Source: an uncultured Phascolarctobacterium sp.
GTDB taxonomy: Bacteria; Bacillota; Negativicutes; Acidaminococcales; Acidaminococcaceae
Assembly: GCA_900551745.1 (NCBI GenBank)
Contig: URXA01000004.1
Coordinates: forward strand, 1 to 64,000
Direction of reading: 5' to 3'
Length of the DNA: 64,000 nucleotides
Both the position numbers and the translations under genes were made by a program. The notes beneath the pieces are model-generated. The model saw nothing but the letters and a program-made list of their open reading frames with translations, ran no database searches and had not been told where the DNA came from. This document shows, piece by piece, positions 1-8,085 of this stretch (the first letter of the stretch is position 1; every line of letters starts with the position of its first letter).

Positions 1-1
1 A

Positions 2-64
2 AACGTCGAAAGTACTTGGCTGGAAGCGGCCTGGGAGGATAGAAAGCTGCCGGTTAAAAAATAA
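2..64 (+). CDS. C-terminal end of a gene cut by the window edge
   Basis: An open frame enters from the left edge and stops at TAA 62-64. The last residues read ESTWLEAAWEDRKLPVKK. A good terminator follows at once, which supports this being the true end of a gene. Too little is present to name a family. Confidence 0.5.
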   Translation, partial: NVESTWLEAAWEDRKLPVKK

Positions 65-92
65 CCATATCATACGATATGGTTATTTTTTT
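61..92. terminator. Intrinsic terminator
   Basis: An 11-bp perfect stem (61-71 with 76-86) with the loop ATAC is followed by a run of seven T (86-92). It overlaps the stop codon of the partial gene at the left edge. Confidence 0.85.
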
Positions 93-254
93 ATGTGATG
101 AAAATACTATCCGGCCAGACCTTGCCTGGGCCACATGGCAGGCAAAACCGGAAGTAGCATGCCCATGTACTGTATGAAGTAAAATATCGATTCTTATAAT
201 GAATAACCGCTTTAAGTAAATTTTTCTTAAAAACACTACTAAAAGGAGTATTTA

Positions 255-284
255 TGTTACAATATACTTATCGCTCTGAAAGGA
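255..284 (+). promoter_or_regulatory. Extended -10 promoter and RBS of the Fsr-like gene
   Basis: TGTTACAAT (255-263) matches the extended -10 form TGnTAnAAT. AAAGGA (279-284) is the Shine-Dalgarno site, six bases before the ATG at 291. No convincing -35 is visible. Confidence 0.5.
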
Positions 285-290
285 CATGTT

Positions 291-1472
291 ATGCAGCAGA
301 AAAATTTTTTACCTATTTTAGCATTAGCCATAGGTCATTTGGTGACTGATCTACAGGCTGGTGCTTTACCAATAGTATTGCCACACCTCAAAGAAATATT
401 CACGCTGAGTTATTCGCAGCTGGCAACCATAGTTTTGACGCAGAATATTACCTCATCAGTTATCCAGCCGGTATTTGGTTATATTACAGATAAGCGATCT
501 ATGCCTGTCCTGCTGCCTTTTTGTGCAGCTATGGCAGGTGCAGGGTTTGCTGCTATCGGCTGGGTATCCAGTTATACTCTAATTTTATTGACCGTTATTA
601 TAATCGGTATTGCCAGTGCTACTTATCATCCTCAGGCTTCAAAAACAGTTAATTTTTTAAGCGATGAAGGCAGCAAGGCTAAAAATATGGGCATTTTTTC
701 TTTAGGAGGCAATGCCGGTATGGCCGTCGGTTCAATTTTGATGACTTTTCTCATTGGGCTGCAGGATGGCATTCATAATACGATGTATTTTATTTTGCCC
801 GGACTGCTGGTTTTTGGTTTAATGATGAAATGCATGCCCGATTACAAACATGTTAATACCGAGCATAGTTTGAAAAAAGCTGCAGTGCAGACCAAAGCAG
901 TCTCAGAGAAGCTATCTTATGCAGGGATGTTTGTATTGTTATTTTTTATCTTTATGAGGTCTACTATTCATACGGGATTATCTACGTATCTGCCGTTATT
1001 TTTTATGAAGTTTCGCGGCAGTGAAGCTATTTTCGCCAGTGCGCTGGTGTCGGCATTTTTATTGGGCGGTGTAGCAGGAACTTATACAGGTGCAGTGCTT
1101 AGTGACCGTTTAGGCGCCCGCAGGATTATTTTAGGCTCGATTATTCTAAGTATTCCAACAATATGGATGATCAGCTATGCAGGAACAGAAACTGGTGCAA
1201 TGCTGGCTGTTGTAGCTTCTGGTTTTTTTATTATCGGGTCGTTCGCTACAACTATCGTCTTGGCGCAGACGATGCTGCCTAATAACGTGGGGATGGCAGC
1301 AGGTCTTACTATTGGTTTCAGCGTCGGTATGGGTGGTTTTGGCGTTACTATTTTAGGGTTTATTGCCGATAATTTTGGTTTACCGCTGGTAATGCAGATC
1401 GTTACCTGGCTGCCGGTAGCTGCGGCAATCATTGCCCTGAAAATTCCAATTCCGGCAAGTTTAAGAAAATAA
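291..1472 (+). CDS. Fsr-like major facilitator superfamily exporter
   Basis: This 393-residue hydrophobic protein has the length and layout of a 12-helix major facilitator. The opening GHLVTDLQAGALP, the loop VFGYITDKRSMP between helices 2 and 3, and the HPQASKTV segment match the fosmidomycin-resistance protein (Fsr) branch as I recall it. Members are inner-membrane proton antiporters that expel drugs or unknown metabolites. Fosmidomycin resistance itself is not shown. A repeat-like GDRLGARR-type loop (SDRLGARRI) lies in the second half, as expected for this superfamily. The start has a good AAAGGA site. The EamA-type gene follows 25 bp downstream, so the two exporters are probably cotranscribed. 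Confidence 0.85.
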   Translation: MQQKNFLPILALAIGHLVTDLQAGALPIVLPHLKEIFTLSYSQLATIVLTQNITSSVIQPVFGYITDKRSMPVLLPFCAAMAGAGFAAIGWVSSYTLILLTVIIIGIASATYHPQASKTVNFLSDEGSKAKNMGIFSLGGNAGMAVGSILMTFLIGLQDGIHNTMYFILPGLLVFGLMMKCMPDYKHVNTEHSLKKAAVQTKAVSEKLSYAGMFVLLFFIFMRSTIHTGLSTYLPLFFMKFRGSEAIFASALVSAFLLGGVAGTYTGAVLSDRLGARRIILGSIILSIPTIWMISYAGTETGAMLAVVASGFFIIGSFATTIVLAQTMLPNNVGMAAGLTIGFSVGMGGFGVTILGFIADNFGLPLVMQIVTWLPVAAAIIALKIPIPASLRK

Positions 1473-1497
1473 TTATTAGAAGATAGATGGAGGAATA

Positions 1498-2382
1498 ATG
1501 GAAAGCACTTTCAGACAGGGAATCATTTATAGCTTGACAGCTTATTTACTATGGGGAATTTTGCCCATTTATTGGAAAACTTTAGGCGTAGTACAGGCTT
1601 TTGAGATTTTGTCAAATCGTTTTATCTGGTCTTGTGTTTTTGTATGGATATTGATCATCGCTTCAGGGAGAGTAAAAAGTTTTTTAGCAGAAACGCAGGA
1701 GATTTTTACAAATCCTAAACAGGCTTTGGCGATGCTGGCAGCGGCAATTACAATCAGTTTCAACTGGGGACTGTTTATTTGGGCTGTCAATGACGGCAGA
1801 ATCGTAGAAACCAGTATGGGTTATTATATCAATCCTTTAGTAAGTATCATTTTTGGTGTTTTCTTTTTGAAAGAACGTTTGGATAACTGGCAAATGGCAG
1901 CGGTTATCTGTGCTGTGGTCGGTGTTGGTACAATGGTCTGGAACCTGGGTCAGCTGCCGTGGGTTTCTGTATCACTGGCTGTTTCTTTTGCTTTATACGG
2001 CTTGATCAAGAAATGTTTATCGGTAACGACAATGACGAGCATTATGCTGGAAACACTGCTGATAACGCCGCTGGCTTTGGCTTATGAATATTATTTGAGT
2101 CTGCATGGAACCAGTGCTTATCAGACGGCAGAAACTGGTACGCTGATAATGCTGGCTTGTGCCGGTGTAGTAACGGCTACGCCGTTATTGTTTTTTACAG
2201 CAGGGGCCAAGCTTTTGCCGTTAAAAATAATTGGATTTTTACAGTATATTGCTCCGACAATCAGTTTGCTGATAGGCGTTTTTATGTACGGAGAAAACTT
2301 CACATCCGTACATATGGTCGCTTTTGGTTGGATATGGTTTGGTCTGTTTTTATTCACTATAGCACAGATAAAACGGCGATAA
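1498..2382 (+). CDS. rarD: RarD-type EamA-family transporter
   Basis: A 294-residue membrane protein with about ten predicted helices. The N-terminal GIIYSLTAYLLWGILPIYWK and the stretch NRFIWS, followed by INWGLFIWAVN-like and GYYINPLVS segments, are typical of RarD, a member of the drug/metabolite transporter superfamily. The substrate of RarD is not established; the historical label is chloramphenicol sensitivity. AGATGGAGG just before ATG 1498 gives a strong ribosome site. It forms a two-gene unit with the Fsr-like exporter and is closed by the terminator at 2393. Confidence 0.9.
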   Translation: MESTFRQGIIYSLTAYLLWGILPIYWKTLGVVQAFEILSNRFIWSCVFVWILIIASGRVKSFLAETQEIFTNPKQALAMLAAAITISFNWGLFIWAVNDGRIVETSMGYYINPLVSIIFGVFFLKERLDNWQMAAVICAVVGVGTMVWNLGQLPWVSVSLAVSFALYGLIKKCLSVTTMTSIMLETLLITPLALAYEYYLSLHGTSAYQTAETGTLIMLACAGVVTATPLLFFTAGAKLLPLKIIGFLQYIAPTISLLIGVFMYGENFTSVHMVAFGWIWFGLFLFTIAQIKRR

Positions 2383-2392
2383 AATTTGTGTT

Positions 2393-2430
2393 AAGCAGCA
2401 GTTAAATGAAAAAAAACTGCTGCTTTTTTA
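2393..2430 (+). terminator. Intrinsic terminator after rarD
   Basis: An 11-bp stem (2393-2403 with 2415-2425) carries an A-rich loop and is followed by seven T (2424-2430). Confidence 0.85.
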
Positions 2431-2586
2431 TTTTCAGAAAATTTAAGCTTATGGAAGAAGGCTTTAAATATACGCCTGCGAAAGCTCTTGTCAGTGTCAA
2501 GAAGCTCTTTGATAAAACTTTTAATCAAACGATTAAAAGTTGACCTTGACAGTGCACTTTGAACACAAAGTATAGACTTCAATGTC

Positions 2587-2970
2587 TGTATGGGCTAATA
2601 AACAAACTATATATTGTGTTGTGGAAAAGTGGGGAAAGTTTTCTAAAAGTTATCCACAGAATGTTGATAAAATGTGCATAACTTAGGGGTGATATGGTAT
2701 AACTTGGAAAATTTAGGGGAAAAAAATAACAGATCTGTGTATAATATGGAATTTATACACAGAATGCTGTGGAAAACTATGTGGATATTGTTGATAAATA
2801 GAGTGAATTTTGCTTTTTTGACACATATATTTTGTATCCGCCTTAGGTGGATAAATTAAAAGTACTGTTGAAAGTCATAATTTATCGTATTGCGAACAAA
2901 GGTTTAAATAACATGTAGTTATTTTCCTGGTTCTACTTGCGTAAAAGGCATAGATTGTGGATAATATTAG
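2587..2970. other. DnaA-box cluster in an AT-rich gene-free stretch; possible oriC
   Basis: The gap 2431-3004 has no credible gene. It holds five exact matches to the DnaA box TTATNCACA on either strand: TTATCCACA 2650-2658, TGTGCATAA 2673-2681, TGTGTATAA 2736-2744, TTATACACA 2753-2761 and TGTGGATAA 2956-2964. Near matches lie at 2780-2788 and 2847-2855. Between the boxes the DNA is strongly AT-rich (for example 2721-2730 and 2741-2760), as in a DNA-unwinding element. A perfect 9-bp stem (2518-2526 with 2531-2539) lies upstream. In Bacillus subtilis the rpsF-ssb-rpsR operon, found here 4 kb away, is close to oriC. No dnaA or dnaN is in the window, so the origin role is an inference. Confidence 0.5.
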
Positions 2971-3004
2971 AAGGAAGACAACTGAGATTTTTGGAGGATG
3001 AAAA

Positions 3005-4375
3005 ATGGCTATTAAACAAGCACTGGCAGTAAAAACAATGGAGGCTGCAGCAGGCGGCAAGGTTGTGGCTGCATCACTAAGCGAAGTAACCAATGGCTGG
3101 GCCGCACTGGTTACAAAGGCTTCTGATAAAAAATTAGTCTGTGTTACACAGGGGGAATGTCCTTTGACAGCGATGTGGGTTGTTGAAAATTCCTGTGAAC
3201 AGGATGGCTTACATGTGGATATTATGTCTTTAAATGCAAATAATGCGGCAGTTATCCGCCGTTTTGTAAAATGGGCAGCCCCCAGTGCCTGCGGCACTAA
3301 AGGAACTAGTATCGGTTTCAGTGACTGGCTGGGAGCTGCAGGCGGATGTATTGCGCCGCTGTTTGCTAAAAAGCAGGTAAAGCCTGTTCTGGCAGAATAT
3401 TCAGCTGCTGACAGCGCGCTCTTAAAACGCAATTTTCTGGAAGCTGTAGATGCTGCAACCTGGGGAGTTTTTGAAACAGGTTATAAAGAAGGCTATGGTG
3501 CCAATGCTGAAGGGTTGAAAAGTGAAGAAGATATTGTTAAAGCATTACTATACGGTTATAGCATGATTGGCTTGGACTGCAGCGATAAAATCAATCTGCA
3601 GATCGAGAAAATGTCAGATGCGGATGTAGAGACTCGTTATAATGATTTTCCGCAGGAATTTCGTGACGCGATGCAGGGCTCATATTTAGAGGCAAATTTT
3701 CAGGTAGGAAGTGAAGTTATTCATTTTGAGCCTGAGCAGCTGCGGCGTATCGTCCTGGAATATGGTGAAGCTATTATGCACGCACAGTTCATTTATAATT
3801 CTTATCTTAAAAATACTCCCTGGGAAATAGATTTTGAGCTGCTGATATCTAAAGAGGGTAAATTACTTTCTCCACAGGAGCATTATCTGATCGCTAACGA
3901 ATTGCAACGTAACGGCATTAAATTTGCGGCTTTAGGGCTCAATACTCTGGATGAGGCGCAGCTACTGCAGGAAATGCTGCAGACCCATGCAGCTATTGCT
4001 GATACTTTTGGTTACAGACTGAGTTTTTTACATGCTGATTTAACCTTAAAAGATTTGGGAGCAGTAGCTAAAACCCTTAAAGGGAAAGTACATTTTAAGC
4101 TCAGCAGCGTATTGTGGATGGCAGCATGGGAAACGGTGCTGGAGCTGGCTCCGCAGCTGGCCAGACAAATGCGGGAGTATGCCGGCTTAGCAGAGACAGA
4201 CGCCTTGATACCGCAGACAGAGACAGGCAAAGCCCATGCGTTAAGTTATAAAACTTTGCTTGATCCGGAAGCAGGAAATTTTGCTGCTCAGGTCAAAGAA
4301 GTTTTAGCAGCTAATTATGCCGCATATAGTGAACGAATTTCTGTTTTGACAGGTAATTATTTAAGAACATTGTAA
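3005..4375 (+). CDS. UxaE-like protein (tagaturonate/fructuronate epimerase family), divergent
   Basis: A soluble protein of 456 residues. The segment around residues 245-320 (RRIVLEYGEAIMHA, then SPQEHYLIANELQRNGIKF) resembles the tagaturonate epimerase UxaE family, which interconverts tagaturonate and fructuronate in hexuronate catabolism. Segments that in UxaE, as I remember it, carry conserved active-site residues (SLAPRF-like, HSGSDK-like and the FHLK-AG motif) are replaced here by ALGLN, LHADLT and VHFKLSS. It may therefore have lost epimerase activity or act on another substrate. The start at 3005 follows TTGGAGGATG. There are no hexuronate genes nearby. The family call is moderate and the function uncertain. 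Confidence 0.55.
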   Translation: MAIKQALAVKTMEAAAGGKVVAASLSEVTNGWAALVTKASDKKLVCVTQGECPLTAMWVVENSCEQDGLHVDIMSLNANNAAVIRRFVKWAAPSACGTKGTSIGFSDWLGAAGGCIAPLFAKKQVKPVLAEYSAADSALLKRNFLEAVDAATWGVFETGYKEGYGANAEGLKSEEDIVKALLYGYSMIGLDCSDKINLQIEKMSDADVETRYNDFPQEFRDAMQGSYLEANFQVGSEVIHFEPEQLRRIVLEYGEAIMHAQFIYNSYLKNTPWEIDFELLISKEGKLLSPQEHYLIANELQRNGIKFAALGLNTLDEAQLLQEMLQTHAAIADTFGYRLSFLHADLTLKDLGAVAKTLKGKVHFKLSSVLWMAAWETVLELAPQLARQMREYAGLAETDALIPQTETGKAHALSYKTLLDPEAGNFAAQVKEVLAANYAAYSERISVLTGNYLRTL

Positions 4376-4411
4376 ACATTGGAACAAATGGAATTTTTTT
4401 TGAAAAAAGTG

Positions 4412-4440
4412 TTGACAAGTGCTGCTAAAAGTGGCATAAT
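4412..4440 (+). promoter_or_regulatory. Promoter of the T-box/ilv operon
   Basis: TTGACA (4412-4417) and CATAAT (4435-4440) are separated by 17 bp, a near-consensus sigma-A promoter just before the T-box leader. Confidence 0.85.
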
Positions 4441-4447
4441 ATGACCA

Positions 4448-4706
4448 ATCTTAATATTGTATTTTAAAAGTGATGACTGGGAAGAAAGACAAGATGTAAA
4501 GTCACAGAGAGCCGATGGTTGGTGGAAATCGGCACGGAGCGCTTGTTGAGTAAATCACCCATGAACTCGTCAGCGAAAGCAGAAGTAAGTAGCATGATGC
4601 GCACCAGATGCGTTAATTCTGAGCCGGTTGATGGACTGGTGCGAAGTTATAAATTAGGGTGGTACCGCGTATTTTATACGCCCCTGCAAAAGCAGGGGCG
4701 TTTTTT
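4448..4706 (+). promoter_or_regulatory. T-box leader, probably isoleucine-specific, controlling ilv genes
   Basis: The leader shows the AGAGAG element and the GGTTGGTG distal loop of stem I (about 4506-4535) and the T-box sequence AGGGTGGTACCGCG at 4656-4669. A terminator follows, with a 9-bp stem (4679-4687 with 4692-4700), an AAAA loop and six T. Uncharged tRNA would pair with the leader and prevent termination. If TGGG/CCCA closes the specifier loop, the codon on its 3' side is ATC (4554-4556), followed by A, which points to tRNA-Ile. This suits the acetolactate synthase genes downstream. The specifier assignment is my reading by eye; the T-box itself is clear. Confidence 0.93.
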
Positions 4707-4760
4707 ATTTGTTCCTAACGCACTGCTTTCCATCAAAATCATACGAGGGAGGAAATCAAA

Positions 4761-5006
4761 ATGTCTGGAAAATTATTTTTAAAAGCTAAAAACGAAGAGA
4801 CTTTGCTGCCGAGAGTGCTGCGGGTATTGTCCAAACAAGGTGTAGACGTGCAGGAGCTCAATATGAAGGTCCAGGCTGACGGAATGGAACTGGAAATTGT
4901 TTTGAATACTGAAAGTGACGTTGCGCAAATGGCGAAGCTGCTGGCAAAACAAGTAGCGGTGGTTTCCGTGAATACACTGATGCTGCAGGAACAAGCAGCA
5001 GTCTAA
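4761..5006 (+). CDS. ilvM: Small ACT-domain protein, acetolactate synthase regulatory subunit-like
   Basis: A protein of 81 residues consisting of one ACT domain (about residues 3-75), similar in size to the IlvM small subunit rather than to the longer IlvN/IlvH. ACT domains in acetolactate synthase bind branched-chain amino acids and set feedback inhibition. It is the first gene after the T-box and lies 29 bp before the ilvB start, the reverse of the usual ilvB-ilvN order. The ATG at 4761 follows GAGGGAGGAAATCAAA. The fold call is firm; the partner is inferred from position. Confidence 0.75.
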   Translation: MSGKLFLKAKNEETLLPRVLRVLSKQGVDVQELNMKVQADGMELEIVLNTESDVAQMAKLLAKQVAVVSVNTLMLQEQAAV

Positions 5007-5035
5007 AGGTGTTGATTTTGGGAGGAAAGCGAAAA

Positions 5036-6697
5036 ATGAAGTTATCTGGTGCGCAAGCTATTATTAAAGTTTTGCTGGAACAGGGAGTAGATACTGTTTT
5101 CGGTTATCCGGGCGGTCAGGTTATTCCTTTGTATAATGCGTTATATGACGCGCCGCTGCGTAATGTACTGACGGCGCACGAACAGGGAGCCGTCCATGCT
5201 GCTGACGGTTATGCACGTGCCAGCGGCAGAACGGGGGTTTGTATAGCTACCTCCGGGCCCGGTGCGACCAATATCGTTACGGGACTGGCTACAGCTTATT
5301 TGGATTCTGTACCGCTGGTAGCGATTACGGGACAGGTTTCTGTTGCAAATTTAGGAAGAGACTCTTTTCAGGAAATAGATATTGTCGGTGTGACATTGCC
5401 GATAACGAAATATAATATTTTGGTGCGTAAGCCTGAGGATTTGCTGCCGGCGCTGCGGCAGGCATTTTACCTGGCACAGGAAGGTCGTCCGGGACCGGTT
5501 CTGGTGGATGTTCCCAGTGATCTGCAGGTCGGAGACGTGGAGTGGACGGAAGCGGAGCCATTGGCGCAGCCTGTTATGGAAACGGCCAGAGAAGAAATCT
5601 TGGAAGCCGCGGCAGTTACTATTACTAATGCCAGACAGCCGGTGTTTCTGGTAGGCGGCGGTGCTGTTCACAGTGGTGCTGCGGAAGAGGTACTGCGTTT
5701 TGCCAGAAAAACAGGAATGCCCGTCGTCAATACGCTGATGGGGATTGGGGTGTTTCCGGGGAGCGACCAGCAATGCCTGGGGCTGACAGGTATGCACGGA
5801 CATATTGCAGCCAATATGGCAGTTGCTAACGCCGATGTACTTATCGTAGCTGGAAGCCGTTTCAGTGAACGAGTCACAGGTGACCGCAATCGTTATGTTG
5901 GTAAAAAAACGATTATCCAATTGGATATTGATCCTTCTGAAGTAGATAAGAATGTTATGACAGCGCTGCCTTTAGTCGGAGATATGAAAGAGAACCTCAA
6001 CAAGCTGAGTGAACGGGTGAAAAAGCTTGATATAGAACATTGGTGGCATACGATCAAAGCCTGGGATGCGACAGAAAACCGTGCGGCACAGTCCGGCGAA
6101 AGATTGACAGCGCCCTGGCTGATGAAAGAACTGACGCGCAGCTTTAAAGGTGAAGATACGGTATTTGTTACTGACGTCGGACAAAATCAGATGTGGGCAG
6201 CCTTGCATCTGGAAGTAGACGCGCCGCGGCATCATTTGACCAGCGGCGGCTGCGGAACGATGGGATTTGGTCTGCCGGCAGCCTTGGGAGCTAAAATCGC
6301 CCTGCCTGAGGCGCAGGTTGTACAGATCTGCGGCGACGGAGGCTTTAAAATGACCGGTATGGAAATCTATACAGCGATGCGTGAAAGCGCTCCTTTTATT
6401 ACTGTTGTCATCAATAACAGTTGTTTGGGTATGGTCCGTCAATGGCAGCAGGTTTTTTATGATAAACGTTACTCTTCTACTATTCTGACGCCGTTTAATT
6501 TTGTTGGTTTTGCTAAAGCCTGCGGAGCAGACGGTGCGACAGTAACTACTTGTGCTGAGTTTACCGCCGCATTGGCAAAAGCGCGTAAATACGGGAAAAA
6601 TTTTCTGATCGAAGCTGTAGTAGAACAAAGTGATCTAGTTGAACCAATGGTAGCTCCCGGCGCGGTGCTTGACGATTTTGTCAAAACTGACGCCTGA
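5036..6697 (+). CDS. ilvB: Acetolactate synthase large (catalytic) subunit
   Basis: A thiamine-diphosphate enzyme of 553 residues that condenses pyruvate with pyruvate or 2-oxobutyrate in the common branched-chain amino acid pathway. The N-terminal Pyr domain has VFGYPGG and the catalytic Glu49 in AHEQGAVHAADGYAR. A central domain and the C-terminal PP domain follow; the latter has ICGDGGFKMTGME with the Asn pair of the magnesium/ThDP site (VVINNSCLGM). An upstream in-frame GTG at 5009 would add nine residues, but it overlaps the Shine-Dalgarno site GGAGG (5021-5025), so ATG 5036 is preferred. No ilvC or ilvD follows here. Confidence 0.95.
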   Translation: MKLSGAQAIIKVLLEQGVDTVFGYPGGQVIPLYNALYDAPLRNVLTAHEQGAVHAADGYARASGRTGVCIATSGPGATNIVTGLATAYLDSVPLVAITGQVSVANLGRDSFQEIDIVGVTLPITKYNILVRKPEDLLPALRQAFYLAQEGRPGPVLVDVPSDLQVGDVEWTEAEPLAQPVMETAREEILEAAAVTITNARQPVFLVGGGAVHSGAAEEVLRFARKTGMPVVNTLMGIGVFPGSDQQCLGLTGMHGHIAANMAVANADVLIVAGSRFSERVTGDRNRYVGKKTIIQLDIDPSEVDKNVMTALPLVGDMKENLNKLSERVKKLDIEHWWHTIKAWDATENRAAQSGERLTAPWLMKELTRSFKGEDTVFVTDVGQNQMWAALHLEVDAPRHHLTSGGCGTMGFGLPAALGAKIALPEAQVVQICGDGGFKMTGMEIYTAMRESAPFITVVINNSCLGMVRQWQQVFYDKRYSSTILTPFNFVGFAKACGADGATVTTCAEFTAALAKARKYGKNFLIEAVVEQSDLVEPMVAPGAVLDDFVKTDA

Positions 6698-6788
6698 TAA
6701 AAAGGGCCTTATGAGGGAAAAATAAAGCTTCGGCGCTAAATAAGACAAGCCGTAAATAAGGGAAAGAGTCGTAGAAAACAGCCGAAGG

Positions 6789-6826
6789 AAATAACCGTTA
6801 TGCTTTTTAGTATGACGGTTATTTTT
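6789..6826 (+). terminator. Intrinsic terminator after ilvB
   Basis: The stem AATAACCGT with ACGGTTATT (6790-6798 with 6815-6823) is followed by TTTTT. A further pair, CTTCGGC (6728-6734) with GCCGAAG (6781-6787), can fold the region between ilvB and this stem. Confidence 0.8.
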
Positions 6827-6838
6827 AGTAAACAGCTC

Positions 6839-6930
6839 TTGCAATTTACTGGGACTAATGGTATAATACATAAGCTTGTATATAGTAATATATACTTCCC
6901 CTGCTCCCATTAGGGGGCCAAAGTCCAAAG
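6839..6930 (+). promoter_or_regulatory. rpsF operon promoter and structured leader
   Basis: TTGCAA (6839-6844) and TATAAT (6862-6867) are 17 bp apart. The roughly 75-nt leader contains a CCCCT...AGGGG hairpin (6899-6917) just before the ribosome site. Leaders of rpsF in many bacteria bind the S6:S18 pair; whether this one does needs a covariance search. Confidence 0.75.
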
Positions 6931-6944
6931 GAGGAGGTGATTTC

Positions 6945-7229
6945 GTGAATAACTACGAAGTCATGTACATCGTAAAACCCGTTGAAGAGGAAGCTTTTGA
7001 AGCTCTTGTTGCTAAATTTGACAACCTCATCAACAATAACGGTGGTACTGTAGAAAAAACCGATCGTTGGGGCAAGAAACGTCTTGCTTATGAAATCGAC
7101 GATATCGCAGAAGGTTTGTATGTTCTCGTAACTTTCAGTGCAGAACCTAAAACAGTCAAAGAACTTGACCGCGTTATGAAGATTACCGATGAAATTTTGC
7201 GTCACATGATTATCAGAAAAGGTGAGTAA
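6945..7229 (+). CDS. rpsF: 30S ribosomal protein S6
   Basis: A protein of 94 residues. NNYEVMYIVKPVEEEAF at the N-terminus and DRWGKKRLAYEI in the middle are typical of S6, which binds 16S rRNA in the platform of the small subunit together with S18. A longer frame opens at 6876, but the strong site GGAGGAGGTGA (6930-6940) sits just before GTG 6945, so GTG 6945 is the start. It is the first gene of the rpsF-ssb-rpsR operon. Confidence 0.97.
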   Translation: MNNYEVMYIVKPVEEEAFEALVAKFDNLINNNGGTVEKTDRWGKKRLAYEIDDIAEGLYVLVTFSAEPKTVKELDRVMKITDEILRHMIIRKGE

Positions 7230-7246
7230 CCAGGAGGGTAACTAGA

Positions 7247-7666
7247 ATGAACAAAGTTATTTTAATGGGCCGCTTAACTCGTGATCCTGAGGTTCGTTAT
7301 ACTCAGACCGGCAAAGTTGTATGCCAGTTCACTTTAGCGGTAGACAGACCTTTTGCTAATCAGGAAGGCCAAAGAGAAGCTGATTTTATTGCTGTCGTTG
7401 TATGGGGTAAAATCGCTGAATTATGCGGGAATAGTCTTACAAAAGGTCAAAGGGCTCTTGTAGACGGTCGTTTGCAGATTCGCAGCTATGACGCTAAAGA
7501 TGGTACGAAACGCTGGGTGACGGAAATTATCGCCAACAGCGTGGAATTCATTGAACGTAAAGCAACAGGCAGCGGAGCTCCGGTTCAGTCCGGTGATGCA
7601 GGTCCGAAGAGCGAGATGGAATCTTTTGGTTCCGCAGTTCCTTTTGATGAAGAGATCCCATTCTAA
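7247..7666 (+). CDS. ssb: Single-stranded DNA-binding protein
   Basis: A protein of 139 residues. An OB fold covers about residues 1-105 ([20 protein letters not shown] at the start, [10 protein letters not shown] in the middle). A short flexible tail ends in DEEIPF, the acidic tip that recruits replication and repair partners. It is slightly shorter than the usual Firmicute SSB. AGGAGGG precedes the ATG. It lies between rpsF and rpsR, as in most Firmicutes. Confidence 0.97.
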   Translation: MNKVILMGRLTRDPEVRYTQTGKVVCQFTLAVDRPFANQEGQREADFIAVVVWGKIAELCGNSLTKGQRALVDGRLQIRSYDAKDGTKRWVTEIIANSVEFIERKATGSGAPVQSGDAGPKSEMESFGSAVPFDEEIPF

Positions 7667-7683
7667 ATAGGGAGGTTATGCGA

Positions 7684-7914
7684 ATGAAACGTGAAAGAGG
7701 CAGAAGAACCAGAAGAAAAGTATGCAGCTTCTGTGTTGATAAAGTTGAAGAAATCGATTATAAGGACGTTGCTAAGCTGCGCCGTTATATTACTGAACGC
7801 GGCAAAATTTTGCCCCGTCGTATTTCCGGTAACTGCGCTAAACATCAACGCCAAATGACTACTGCTATCAAACGCGCACGTAACGTGGCTCTGCTGCCGT
7901 TTACCTGCGAATAA
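7684..7914 (+). CDS. rpsR: 30S ribosomal protein S18
   Basis: A basic protein of 76 residues. [19 protein letters not shown] and [17 protein letters not shown] are S18 hallmarks. Two ATGs are possible; GGAGG (7671-7675) leaves only 2 nt before ATG 7678 but 8 nt before ATG 7684, so 7684 is chosen. It is the last gene of the operon and a terminator follows 25 bp later. Confidence 0.97.
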   Translation: MKRERGRRTRRKVCSFCVDKVEEIDYKDVAKLRRYITERGKILPRRISGNCAKHQRQMTTAIKRARNVALLPFTCE

Positions 7915-7938
7915 TATTAGCTTTTAGTTGTAAACTTA

Positions 7939-7969
7939 AGCACCCTGTACTTGTTGCAGGGTGCTTTTT
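7939..7969 (+). terminator. Intrinsic terminator after rpsR
   Basis: A perfect 9-bp stem (AGCACCCTG 7939-7947 with 7957-7965) is followed by TTTTT. Confidence 0.9.
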
Positions 7970-7989
7970 GTATATTTTTTGTGCAGCTG

Positions 7990-8044
7990 TTGACGGCTGG
8001 GAAAGTTGTTGCTATAATGTAGCTTGAAGTTAGCGATAGCTAAC
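7990..8044 (+). promoter_or_regulatory. Promoter and leader hairpin of the S4 paralogue
   Basis: TTGACG (7990-7995) and TATAAT (8013-8018) are 17 bp apart. A perfect hairpin GTTAGC-GATA-GCTAAC (8029-8044) lies in the untranslated leader. An S4 autoregulatory role is possible but not shown. Confidence 0.8.
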
Positions 8045-8085
8045 CGGAGCGGCTGATGATTTTGTATAATAAAGGAGATGTAAAC

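Noticed and set aside
2674..2859. A 61-codon plus-strand frame in the DnaA-box region
   Set aside because: No ribosome site, low-complexity translation; the repeats are better explained as DnaA boxes.
4519..4782. An 87-codon frame across the T-box
   Set aside because: It runs through the T-box, its terminator and the ilvM-like start; the RNA element explains the sequence fully.
5325..6684. Several long minus-strand frames opposite ilvB, and similar ones opposite kdpA, kdpB and rpsD
   Set aside because: They mirror the codon structure of strongly supported genes on the other strand and lack ribosome sites.
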